In this document: positions 46,727 to 55,349 of the stretch, piece by piece
How positions within the stretch are numbered: the stretch's first letter is position 1
Layout: the number at the start of each line of letters is the position of its first letter
NCBI GenBank assembly: GCA_004296455.1
Contig: AP018280.1
Coordinates: forward strand, 5,208,001-5,272,000
Length of the DNA: 64,000 nt
Direction: 5' to 3'
Source: Calothrix sp. NIES-4101
Lineage (GTDB): Bacteria > Cyanobacteriota > Cyanobacteriia > Cyanobacteriales > Nostocaceae
Program-made: the position numbers and the translations under genes
The notes under the pieces: model-generated
What the model saw: only the letters and a program-made list of their open reading frames with translations
What the model was told of the DNA's origin: nothing
Databases searched by the model: none

Positions 46727-48394
46727 ATGAAAATAAATTTTATCAATCATTCCATTACTCAACAAAGTAGAGTCTTTACTGCCTTAATATTAAGCGGTCT
46801 ATTATCCGTTAGCAGCAGTATGACTTTGATTAAAAGTGCCACTGCTTTACCCATTAATTCTAGACTATCTTTGCCGACAGAGAATACTAAATCTCAAAAT
46901 TTACCCAGTTCTGTAAAGAATGCAATATTTAGAGATTTATCGAAAAAACAAGGCATTTTAATTAGTAATATTGATGTTATTCAATACCAAGAAAAGACTT
47001 GGAATAATGGTTGTTTAGGATTAGCTAAACCAGGTGAACTATGTACCCAAGCTTTAGTTCCTGGTTGGCAGGTTACAGTTGGGGATGGTAAGCAAAACTG
47101 GATATATCATACTAATAAAAATGGCAGATTGTTTCGTATCTCTGACCAAAAGATTCCCAATAATGTAGTCAAAGTACCAGAAAAAATCCGCAATGCTGTT
47201 CTCAGGCGTGCTGCTATTTTATTAAAATTACCTATCTCACAATTAACAATAATTCAATCAGAGAAACGTGACTGGAAAAATAGTTGTTTAGAATTAGCAG
47301 AAGCAGGTCGTGTTTGCAGCCAAATAATTGTACCGGGATGGAAAATTGTTGTTGGTAGCAAAGAACAAGTTCTTGTTTACCATACAAATGAACAGGGTTC
47401 AGTGATTCGTTTAAATCGAAAAGAAAGCGAAATTAAGGATAAGCAATTACCAGTCAATGTTCGCAATAATATCTTGAAAGCTGCTGCGGAATATAGTAAT
47501 GTACCAGTATCAGAGTTGCGAATTCTAGATATAGAAGAAATTACTGTTGATGGTTGTTTGAGTTTACCAAAACCAGGTGAAATTTGTACAAAAATTGCTC
47601 AGCCGGCATGGAAAGTAACTGTACAAGCAAGAAAACAAAAGTTAGTATACCACGCACAAAAAGATGGTTCACAAGTAAGATTAAACTTATTTGCTAGTAA
47701 TCTTCAACTACCACAAAATATTGAAGATATAGTATTATCCCAGGCTTCACAACAGTCAAAACTACCCATTTCCAGTTTAAAAATTATTGCTTTTGAACGC
47801 AAGCAATGGTCAGATTCTTGTCTGGGTATTCCTAATGCTCAAACAATTTGTGCTCAAGTTATTGTTCCAGGTTGGCAAGTTACAGTTAGTGATGGTAATA
47901 AAAATTGGATTTACAGAATTGGTGAATCGGTTACCGTGAGTTATGACAAAAATGCTAGTGAAATTAGCGATCGCACTAATATAAATACTGTACCTATCCC
48001 CACTAGCGAATTACCACCACCTTTAGAAAGTGGAGTGGTATTTAGACAAGTTACTAGTGGTGGTTTTTTCGCGAGAAATTACCAAACTATTTTGTTAGAT
48101 GATGGGCGTTTGATTCGTACTCGCATAGGTGATGCAAATGATTCAGAACGCAGTATATATCGTATTTCTCAACAGCAACTTCAAAATTTTCAAGAACTGT
48201 TAGAACAGCAGGAAAAAGGCTTCCAAAATGTTAAATATCCAGCAACATTGGGCGCGGCTGATTATCTGACTTATACAATCACTTCTTCCAATGGAACTGT
48301 TCAATTCAATGATATTTCCCAAAATAATTTACCCGAATCTTTAAAAGTGGTAGTGAAAGCTTGGAATGATTTGAATAGTAATAATATTCGATAG
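46727..48394 (+). CDS. Exported protein with four tandem ~90-residue Cys-pair repeats
   Basis: 555 residues. A signal peptide (about 1-41) is followed by four tandem repeats (about 58-135, 147-225, 240-318, 328-405). Each starts with a helix of the type VRNAILRAAA...PVSQL.I and continues with W..(G/S)CL.L...G..C......PGW.V.V...KQ..VYHT...G. Each has one Cys pair (NGCLGLAKPGELC, NSCLELAEAGRVC, DGCLSLPKPGEIC, DSCLGIPNAQTIC), probably disulfide-bonded in the periplasm. A distinct C-terminal domain (about 430-555) follows. The repeat family is known from cyanobacterial proteins without assigned function; a protease-inhibitor or binding role is only a guess. Confidence 0.78.
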   Translation: MKINFINHSITQQSRVFTALILSGLLSVSSSMTLIKSATALPINSRLSLPTENTKSQNLPSSVKNAIFRDLSKKQGILISNIDVIQYQEKTWNNGCLGLAKPGELCTQALVPGWQVTVGDGKQNWIYHTNKNGRLFRISDQKIPNNVVKVPEKIRNAVLRRAAILLKLPISQLTIIQSEKRDWKNSCLELAEAGRVCSQIIVPGWKIVVGSKEQVLVYHTNEQGSVIRLNRKESEIKDKQLPVNVRNNILKAAAEYSNVPVSELRILDIEEITVDGCLSLPKPGEICTKIAQPAWKVTVQARKQKLVYHAQKDGSQVRLNLFASNLQLPQNIEDIVLSQASQQSKLPISSLKIIAFERKQWSDSCLGIPNAQTICAQVIVPGWQVTVSDGNKNWIYRIGESVTVSYDKNASEISDRTNINTVPIPTSELPPPLESGVVFRQVTSGGFFARNYQTILLDDGRLIRTRIGDANDSERSIYRISQQQLQNFQELLEQQEKGFQNVKYPATLGAADYLTYTITSSNGTVQFNDISQNNLPESLKVVVKAWNDLNSNNIR

Positions 48395-49359
48395 AGGGCG
48401 AGGCAGCACATTGCGCGATTATCGGAGTTTCTTGAGAATAGATAATTATCAAAATCTGAATTGTTGCTTGAGAAACCCGGTAAAACTACTTGATCTCGAT
48501 TTGCTGTGTCTCTACGTGAGAGAAATTTATACTTAGATTTAGTGATACTTGTGATAAACTAAATTCAGTAGTTAATGTATAAAATAAAATAGATGGGAAA
48601 TTTGGGAGAGCGCTGTCTTAGGCAACAGCAAGCTTAAACCTGAAAATAAAACAGGTATGATTAAGAATTTCGGGAATTACTTGAGAGGCTGTTTCTGTAT
48701 TGTACAGATGTTCCCCACAACTTATTTTGCGACTCAATTACATAGATTCTGGAAAATTATTACTGGAAACAATATCGTCTAAATAGTGAAAACTTACTTG
48801 TATACTAAATACATCTTTACTCACCAAGTTCAATTAGTTTATTGTGACCAATATGTGCCAAATCGGCATTAATATTTGATCTAAATTTGGTATTTTTAAA
48901 CCTACATAATTTTCCCAAAAATTAAATTTAAACTCAAGTATGTACTCTTGCCCTTAAAAGGTATTTTTCACTGATTATTTTTGACAACAGCCAGCAGTTA
49001 AGTTCGATATAAAACTTTCAGAGAGGTGATATCTTTGACAATGTAGTCAATATATAACAACATATAAATTGCTCAACAGAATTTATAAAATGAATCTATG
49101 CAATAAGCTCTTGACAAAATACAAAAAATGTCATTTGATATTCAGTTATTTAGCAAATGAAAGTATCTAAAAACCCAGAAAGGATTGACTTTAAACTAAC
49201 TTCATTAAAAATTTAAATTCATGCATACTCTAACTCCTGAAAATTAAACTTATTCCAGAAGATGGTAATGATAGGGAACTTGGATACTTACGTATAGTCA
49301 AGATTACAATGTTTGGAGCTAAAAATACTTATCTTAGCCGCAGGTAAAATCAGGTAAAT
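48395..49359. other. Long intergenic region upstream of the polysaccharide export gene
   Basis: 965 bp without a convincing gene. Small hairpins occur at 48611-48629 (GCTGT...ACAGC) and 48642-48656 (ACCTG...CAGGT). A 41-codon frame starts at 48658 but has no clear ribosome site and an unconvincing composition. A long 5' leader or a small RNA for the export gene is possible; nothing specific was recognised. Confidence 0.45.
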
Positions 49360-50862
49360 ATGGTTAATACAAAAACTTTGAAACTATTGTCCCACCCAAT
49401 ACTAGCAATCATGCTGCTAACCAGTATCAGTGCGGCATTTTCAAGCGCTAGTTACGCCCAAGCTCAAAGACGGCAGCAAGCACCACGGACGGCTCCAACC
49501 CGTGTATTTCCAACCACTTCTACTTATGCGCCTTCTGGCGTGTTGGATACCAATTATACTTTGGGTGGTGGTGACCTCATCAAAGTCAACGTATTTGAAG
49601 TACCAGAATATACAGGGGAATATCAAATTCCGCCAGGTGGAGCCATAAACTTACCTTTGATTGGTAGTGTTCCTGTTTTGGGATTAACAACCGAACAAGC
49701 AGCCGATGAAATTGCCCGTCGATATGCACGATATCTAAAACGTCCCATCATCTCTGTTAACTTGTTATCACCACGTCCAATTAACGTACTAGTCTCTGGA
49801 GAAGTGACTCGTCCTGGAGCCTACAGTTTGAGCTTACAGGGTGGTGCTGGTAACAACCCTGGCGTACAGTATCCGACTATTATCGCAGCGATTACCAACG
49901 CTCAAGGTTATACCCTCAGTGCAGATATCACCCAGGTTCAAGTTCGTCGCCGGATAGGACGCAGTGGCGAACAGCTTGTGAGTCTAAACTTACAAGAATT
50001 ATTGCGAACTGGTAAGCTCCCTCAGGATATTACTCTTCGCGATGGCGACACAATTTTTGTTCCTAGAACTACTAACTTTAACTTAGCGAGCGCACGTAAT
50101 CAGGCAGCTTCTAGCTTTGCGGCTGATCCAACTAGACCCCGTACTGTTGCCGTAATTGGTGAGGTTTTACGTCCGGGTTCCTACTTAGTAACTTCTGGTG
50201 CTAACGAAGGTGGTGACAACAACAATAACCCATCGAACCTACCCAACATAACAGGGCAGCCAACGGTGATGCGAGCAATACAATTAGCTGGGGGAATTGG
50301 CCCCCGTGCTGACGTGCGAAATGTAGTTTTGCGCCGTCAAACCCGTACTGGCGAGCCTCAGAATATCAATATCAACCTATGGCAGTTGTTACAGGGCGAT
50401 ATAGACCAAGATACAATTCTCCAAGATGGAGATACGTTGTTTATTGCGACAGCGACGGATGTTAACCGCTCTGAATTAACACAGCTAGCCACCACGACTC
50501 TGTCGCCAAGCAGAATTCAAGTGGGTGTGGTTGGGGAAGTTAAAAGACCTGGACCTGTCGATGTTCAGCCTAATAGTACTTTAAACCAAGCCTTGTTAGC
50601 AGCAGGTGGGTTTAACGATGCTCGTGCTAGTCGGCAAACAGTTGATTTAGTGCGTCTCAATCCGGACGGTTCTGTGACTAAGCGCGAGGTAAAAGTTGAT
50701 TTGGCTGCGGGTTTAAACGAGCAAACTAACCCAGTGCTAATGAATAATGATGTAGTTATCGTCAACCGTAACGGTTTAACCAAGACTGGGGATACAGTTG
50801 GTACCATAATTAACCCATTAGGGGGTGTTTTGGGTATTTTCCGGGCTTTATTTGGATTTTAG
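49360..50862 (+). CDS. Wza-like polysaccharide export protein with SLBB domains
   Basis: 500 residues. A signal peptide (about 1-34, SSASYAQAQ) is followed by a polysaccharide export (PES) domain (about 63-148, YTLGGGDLIKVNVFEVPEY and INLPLIGSVPVLGLTTEQA) and several SLBB-type domains (about 150-235, 262-350, 386-470; for example INVLVSGEVTRPGAY and VAVIGEVLRPGSY). The N-terminal Gln-rich segment and terminal hydrophobic tail are usual in cyanobacteria. It forms the outer-membrane channel for exopolysaccharide or capsule. No other export genes are adjacent; a terminator follows directly, so it is monocistronic. Confidence 0.93.
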   Translation: MVNTKTLKLLSHPILAIMLLTSISAAFSSASYAQAQRRQQAPRTAPTRVFPTTSTYAPSGVLDTNYTLGGGDLIKVNVFEVPEYTGEYQIPPGGAINLPLIGSVPVLGLTTEQAADEIARRYARYLKRPIISVNLLSPRPINVLVSGEVTRPGAYSLSLQGGAGNNPGVQYPTIIAAITNAQGYTLSADITQVQVRRRIGRSGEQLVSLNLQELLRTGKLPQDITLRDGDTIFVPRTTNFNLASARNQAASSFAADPTRPRTVAVIGEVLRPGSYLVTSGANEGGDNNNNPSNLPNITGQPTVMRAIQLAGGIGPRADVRNVVLRRQTRTGEPQNININLWQLLQGDIDQDTILQDGDTLFIATATDVNRSELTQLATTTLSPSRIQVGVVGEVKRPGPVDVQPNSTLNQALLAAGGFNDARASRQTVDLVRLNPDGSVTKREVKVDLAAGLNEQTNPVLMNNDVVIVNRNGLTKTGDTVGTIINPLGGVLGIFRALFGF

Positions 50863-50893
50863 GATTGATTTGGTTTAATTTTTATATTGAGAC

Positions 50894-50928
50894 ACCTAGC
50901 TTCTTTTTGGGAAGGCTAGGTTTTTTGT
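50894..50928 (+). terminator. Intrinsic terminator of the polysaccharide export gene
   Basis: CCTAGC (50895-50900) pairs with GCTAGG (50915-50920), followed at once by TTTTTTGTTTT. It lies 32 bp after the stop codon. Confidence 0.88.
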
Positions 50929-51134
50929 TTTGAGTGAATGACAATTCTCCAAACCCCAAAATATATAAATTAATCTAAATTAATCGGCAGTATGGATCAA
51001 TACTATTGACTATTGAGTATATACACAGAAATTCCACAGAAATTGCGATCGCATCGAGGTTCAAGGTTATAGCTTGTTGTCTCACTCGTGTTTTACGACT
51101 GTACTCAAGTTATCTCCTACACGAATAATACAAG

Positions 51135-51240
51135 TGATATCATGTTCGGCTAATTACTTACAATTAAAATTTCTCCGCGTCCCCGCGTCTCTAAGTCTTT
51201 GTGTCAGTCTTAATAATAATTCAACCGGACATGGTATGAG
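51135..51240 (+). repeat. MITE-like ~106-bp element, copy 1
   Basis: Ends ATATCATGTTCGG and CCGGACATGGTAT are imperfect inverted repeats (11 of 13). The interior includes CTTACAATTAAAATTTCTCC, GCGTCTCTAAGTC and CTTAATAATAA. A second copy lies in inverse orientation at 57207-57311. Confidence 0.8.
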
Positions 51241-51450
51241 ATACTGTCTTAATATTCTGGACGAAAAAACGTTAAACTATGTATCGTACATAATTTTGAT
51301 GATAGTTGATTGTGTTTTAGAAATTAATCTAACCTAGGTAAAAATCAATCGAACTATACTTTCTTTACTAAACCACTATGAATAAATAACTATAGAACTT
51401 CTAGTATTTCTTCAATTCCCATTGCCACTTGTCAATTTTAACTAATTATT

Positions 51451-53382
51451 ATGAGTCTTGTCACCCTCCAGTCAGTAAAAAAAGATTTTGGTATCAAAGA
51501 AATTTTAATCGATGCCAGTTTGAGCTTAGATGCTAATGATAAAGTTGGTTTAATTGGTACTAATGGTTCGGGTAAATCAACCTTGCTGAAAATGATTGCG
51601 GGTATTGAACCAATTGATGGCGGGCAAATTTTAACTAACTCCGGTTCAAAAGTAATTTATTTACCCCAACAGCCAGATGTTGATGAAAATCACACTGTTT
51701 TGGAACAGGTTTTTGCTGATAGTGGGGAACAAATGTCTTTGGTGCGGGAGTATGAGGAAATATCTGATAAGTTAGCTCATTATCCGGAAGATAATCAGTT
51801 AATGTCGCGCTTGTCTGCTGTGATGCAGCGTATGGATACAACTGGAGCTTGGGAGTTGGAAACGAATGCTAAAGTGATTCTTTCCAAGTTAGGAATTACT
51901 GATTTTAATGCGAAGGTGGGTACTTTATCTGGTGGTTATCGTAAACGCATTGCTTTAGCAACTGCTTTACTATCAGAGCCTGATTTATTATTAATGGATG
52001 AGCCCACAAACCATCTAGATGCTTTGTCTGTGGAGTGGTTACAAAGCTATTTGAATAGATATCGGGGCGCTTTATTATTAATTACTCACGATCGCTATTT
52101 CCTGGATAAGGTGACTAACCGCATTATTGAGATTGATAGAGGTGATATTTACAGTTTTGCTGGTAACTATTCCTATTATTTGGAAAAGAAAGCATTAGCG
52201 GAAGAATCAGTTGCTAGTAGTCAGCGTAAGTTTCAAGGTGTATTGCGCCGAGAATTAGAATGGTTAAAACGTGGTCCTAAAGCTCGAAGTACAAAGCAAA
52301 AAGCGAGGATTCAGCGTATTGAATCCATGCGGGAAACTGAGTTTAAACAGGGATTGGGTAAAGTTGAGATTTCGACTGTCACAAGACGTATTGGCAAAAA
52401 AGTAATTGAACTAGAGAATATTTCTAAGTCTTATGATGGACGTACTTTAATTGAAAATTTTAGTTATGAATTTAGTCCCGAAGATAGAATTGGGATAATT
52501 GGCGGGAATGGTGCTGGTAAATCAACTTTGATGAATATTATTACTGGCAAGGTGGAGCCAGATAGAGGTAAAGTAGATATTGGCGCAACTATTTACATTG
52601 GTTATTTTGACCAACACTCTGATGATTTATTGGCGGCTTTAAATGAGAATCAGCGAGTGATTGATTACATTAAAGAAGAGGGTGAATTTGTCAAAATTTC
52701 CGATGGAACGCAAATAACAGCTTCACAAATGTTAGAGCGGTTTTTATTTCCTGGAAATCAGCAATATGCACCAATCAGTAAACTTTCTGGTGGAGAAAAA
52801 CGGCGTTTATTTTTGTTGCGAATTTTGATGAGTGCGCCCAATGTTTTAATTTTGGACGAACCAACTAATGATTTGGATGTACAAACGCTAGCAATATTAG
52901 AGGAATATTTAGAAGACTTTGCTGGGTGCGTAATCGTAGTTTCGCACGATCGCTATTTTCTTGATAGAACTATTGATACAGTTTTTTCCCTCGAAGCTGG
53001 TGGAAATATTCGCCAATATCCTGGTAATTATTCTGTGTATCTTGACTATAAAAAAGCGGAAGAAGAAAAGGCACAGCAAACAGTAGAGGCAAAGGAAAAA
53101 CCGAAAAATATTGAGGCTGAAAAATCAGATTCCTCACTGAAAAAGACGGATTCTAAAAAGAAAAGTAAATTATCAAATTGGGAAAAACGTGAATTTAGCG
53201 AACTTGAAGTTAAAATTGCCCAACTTGAAACCGAAAAAGCCGATACTGAAAGAGCAATGGCTAATGCTCCATCAGGAAATTACACTCAGGTTCAAAAACT
53301 TTACGAAAAAGTTGAGGAACTTAAGCAAGCTATCGATGCAGCCACCGAACGATGGATGGAATTGGCAGAAATTGAGTCTTAG
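51451..53382 (+). CDS. ABC-F family ATPase (Uup/EttA-type)
   Basis: 643 residues, no TM. Two ABC domains: Walker A GTNGSGKST (about 36-44) and GGNGAGKST (about 351-359), signatures LSGGYRKR and LSGGEKRR, and Walker B LLLMDEPTNHLD and VLILDEPTNDLD. A charged linker (about 240-310) separates them, and a coiled-coil C-terminus follows (about 555-643). This is the soluble ABC-F class, which acts on the ribosome (translation factor or antibiotic resistance) or, for Uup, on DNA. The C-terminal coiled coil favours a Uup-like member. Monocistronic. Confidence 0.93.
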   Translation: MSLVTLQSVKKDFGIKEILIDASLSLDANDKVGLIGTNGSGKSTLLKMIAGIEPIDGGQILTNSGSKVIYLPQQPDVDENHTVLEQVFADSGEQMSLVREYEEISDKLAHYPEDNQLMSRLSAVMQRMDTTGAWELETNAKVILSKLGITDFNAKVGTLSGGYRKRIALATALLSEPDLLLMDEPTNHLDALSVEWLQSYLNRYRGALLLITHDRYFLDKVTNRIIEIDRGDIYSFAGNYSYYLEKKALAEESVASSQRKFQGVLRRELEWLKRGPKARSTKQKARIQRIESMRETEFKQGLGKVEISTVTRRIGKKVIELENISKSYDGRTLIENFSYEFSPEDRIGIIGGNGAGKSTLMNIITGKVEPDRGKVDIGATIYIGYFDQHSDDLLAALNENQRVIDYIKEEGEFVKISDGTQITASQMLERFLFPGNQQYAPISKLSGGEKRRLFLLRILMSAPNVLILDEPTNDLDVQTLAILEEYLEDFAGCVIVVSHDRYFLDRTIDTVFSLEAGGNIRQYPGNYSVYLDYKKAEEEKAQQTVEAKEKPKNIEAEKSDSSLKKTDSKKKSKLSNWEKREFSELEVKIAQLETEKADTERAMANAPSGNYTQVQKLYEKVEELKQAIDAATERWMELAEIES

Positions 53383-53573
53383 AGGCTATTTATCAAATAA
53401 AGCTTAATTTTTTGAACCTTGGGTATTGGGTATTGGGTATGATAATTCTTAAATTGACCTCCAATTGCCGATTTGAATTGATTGAATTGTCATAGTAGTT
53501 AACTACCCTGCTGTCAATGTTTCATCCAACAGGGTGAATGCATTTGTTGACTTTTAAATTTAATCTAAAAGAA

Positions 53574-53706
53574 TCGGGATTAGGGATGAGGGGGAAAGGG
53601 AAAATGGGAAATGGGAAATGGGCTAGTTTTAGTCTATTGCTGTCCTCGACTCTCCAAATGCCCAATGCCCAATGCCCAAATAATGTCCAATACCCAATGC
53701 CCAATT
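53574..53706. repeat. Tandem short repeats overlapping the start of a histidine kinase gene
   Basis: GGGAAATG/GGGGAAA repeats (53580-53622) and CCCAATG/CCCAATA repeats (53660-53703). The last repeat unit provides the probable start codon (ATG 53697) of the kinase gene. Confidence 0.75.
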
Positions 53707-55298
53707 TAAATTTTTCGTTATTGGAAAAAATTGCTGCTAGTTTACCAGGAGTAATTTTTCAAGTTCTGCAAAAACAAAATAATTTCTTTGTTTTGTTCGT
53801 CAGTTCACGTTGTCAAGAATTATGTGAACTCGAACCAGAAGCTATACAAAATAATTTTCAAATTTTACTGAATCTTCTCCAACCGCAAGATATTCAAAGT
53901 TTTTCAGACTTATTCATCACATCAAATACTACCAATACTGCAAATATTACTATTGCCCCCTGGTGTTGGGAAGGTAAAATTATCACGCCTAGTGGCAAAA
54001 TCAAATGGGTACAAATCTCTGTGCATCCAGAAAAACAAGCTAATGGGGATATTCTTTGGGAGGGTTTAGTAATAGACATTACAGCCCGCAAATTGACAGA
54101 AGAAAATTTACGCGCCACTGAAGGACGGTATAAGGCATTAGCGGAAAAATTTTCTAAGGCATTTCGTTGTAGTCCCGATCCCATTACAATTAGTACTTTA
54201 GCAGAAGGACGCTACATTGAAGTTAACGATAGCTTTGTGCGCTTGACAGGAATTACACGCGATGAAGCCGTGGGAAAAACATCATTCGAGTTAGATATTT
54301 GGGTAAATCCCAGCGATCGCACTCAATTATTACACGAATTAAAAACCAAAGGCGCGGTGAATAACCTCGAATTTGAATTTCGTTGTCAATCTGGGCAAAT
54401 AATCATCACTCAACTATCGGCAGAGATAATTGATTGGGAAGGGGAAAAATGTATTCTGGCAATCAATAAAGATATTACTAAACGTAAACAAGCGGAATTA
54501 GAACTATATCAATTAAATATCAATTTGGAACGGCAAGTCGAAGAAAGAACCGCACAACTACAGCAAAAAATGCAGGAAATTCAAGAACTCAGCCGCATCA
54601 AAGATGTCATGCTACATACTGTTTCCCATGATTTGCGAACCTCTGTCATCGGTAATTTGATGGTATTAAATAATTTAATTGAAGGGAAAAAGGCGGTACC
54701 AGTTGGAGATTGCCCCACTTCCCTAGCAATTCCTCACTCAATCGTCCAACGGATGATACAGGGAAACGAACGACAACTGGGAATGATTGATTCATTACTA
54801 GAAATTAATGCCGGTGATACTAAGGCATTAATTATGCATCAAGAGGAAGTAAAATTTAATACTTTAATCACAGCAATAATTAAAGATATTGCCTCACTTT
54901 TAGATAAATATCAAGCCAAATTAAAGAACTTCATCGGGGATAACTTACCAATAGTTAAAGCCGACCAAGAATTATTACGTAAAACATTTGTTGCTTTATT
55001 AACCTATAGTTGTCAAAATAACCCGCCAGGACTCAACATTACCCTGAAAGCAAAAATCGCAGATGGGAAAATTCACTGTACCATTCAAGATGACGGTATT
55101 GGCATTAGCAAACAAGAATGCGATCGCTTTTTTGATTTACATATCCGCAATCCCCAAAGCCGTTCATCCACGAGCACTTGTTTAAAATTATATATGTGTC
55201 GCCAAATAATTAAGGCACATGGCGGCGAGATTTCCGTCATCCATAACCGCAAGCGAGGATTAACCTTTTTGTTTACATTACCCATTGTCGCTGGTTAA
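53697..55298 (+). CDS. PAS-domain histidine kinase with degenerate ATP-binding domain
   Basis: 533 residues from ATG 53697. Two PAS-type domains (about 15-130 and 150-275), a coiled coil (about 280-300) and HisKA with His311 in TVSHDLRTSVIG. The HATPase domain is worn: the N-box region reads LLTYSCQNNPPG and lacks the usual Asn-rich helix, the G1 box is kept (IQDDGIGIS), but the G2 segment, GLGLGLYLC in the next gene, reads STSTCLKLYMC. Autophosphorylation may be weak or lost. The frame extends 53 codons upstream to 53538, but that part only translates tandem repeats. The paralogue follows in the same direction, 51 bp away. Confidence 0.85.
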   Translation: MPNLNFSLLEKIAASLPGVIFQVLQKQNNFFVLFVSSRCQELCELEPEAIQNNFQILLNLLQPQDIQSFSDLFITSNTTNTANITIAPWCWEGKIITPSGKIKWVQISVHPEKQANGDILWEGLVIDITARKLTEENLRATEGRYKALAEKFSKAFRCSPDPITISTLAEGRYIEVNDSFVRLTGITRDEAVGKTSFELDIWVNPSDRTQLLHELKTKGAVNNLEFEFRCQSGQIIITQLSAEIIDWEGEKCILAINKDITKRKQAELELYQLNINLERQVEERTAQLQQKMQEIQELSRIKDVMLHTVSHDLRTSVIGNLMVLNNLIEGKKAVPVGDCPTSLAIPHSIVQRMIQGNERQLGMIDSLLEINAGDTKALIMHQEEVKFNTLITAIIKDIASLLDKYQAKLKNFIGDNLPIVKADQELLRKTFVALLTYSCQNNPPGLNITLKAKIADGKIHCTIQDDGIGISKQECDRFFDLHIRNPQSRSSTSTCLKLYMCRQIIKAHGGEISVIHNRKRGLTFLFTLPIVAG

Positions 55299-55349
55299 TG
55301 GTAATTGGTTATTCAGCATGACGACTTTTTCCTTTTTTTCCCTATACAC

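Larger units (their letters stand above)
50863..51450. other. Intergenic region holding a terminator and a MITE-like repeat
   Basis: 588 bp. The terminator (50894-50928) and the MITE-like element (51135-51240) take up part of it. The rest, before the ABC-F gene, is AT-rich with no ORF. An 87-codon frame that crosses the MITE-like element is not a gene. Confidence 0.6.

Noticed and set aside
48658-48783. 41-codon frame in the leader of the polysaccharide export gene
   Set aside because: No ribosome site, mixed composition and no recognisable pattern; left as intergenic.
51074-51337. 87-codon plus-strand ORF before the ABC-F gene
   Set aside because: Most of it translates the MITE-like element; no ribosome site and no recognisable domain.
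53538-53696. N-terminal extension of the first kinase
   Set aside because: The 53 extra codons read through GGGAAATG and CCCAATG tandem repeats, so ATG 53697 is a more believable start.
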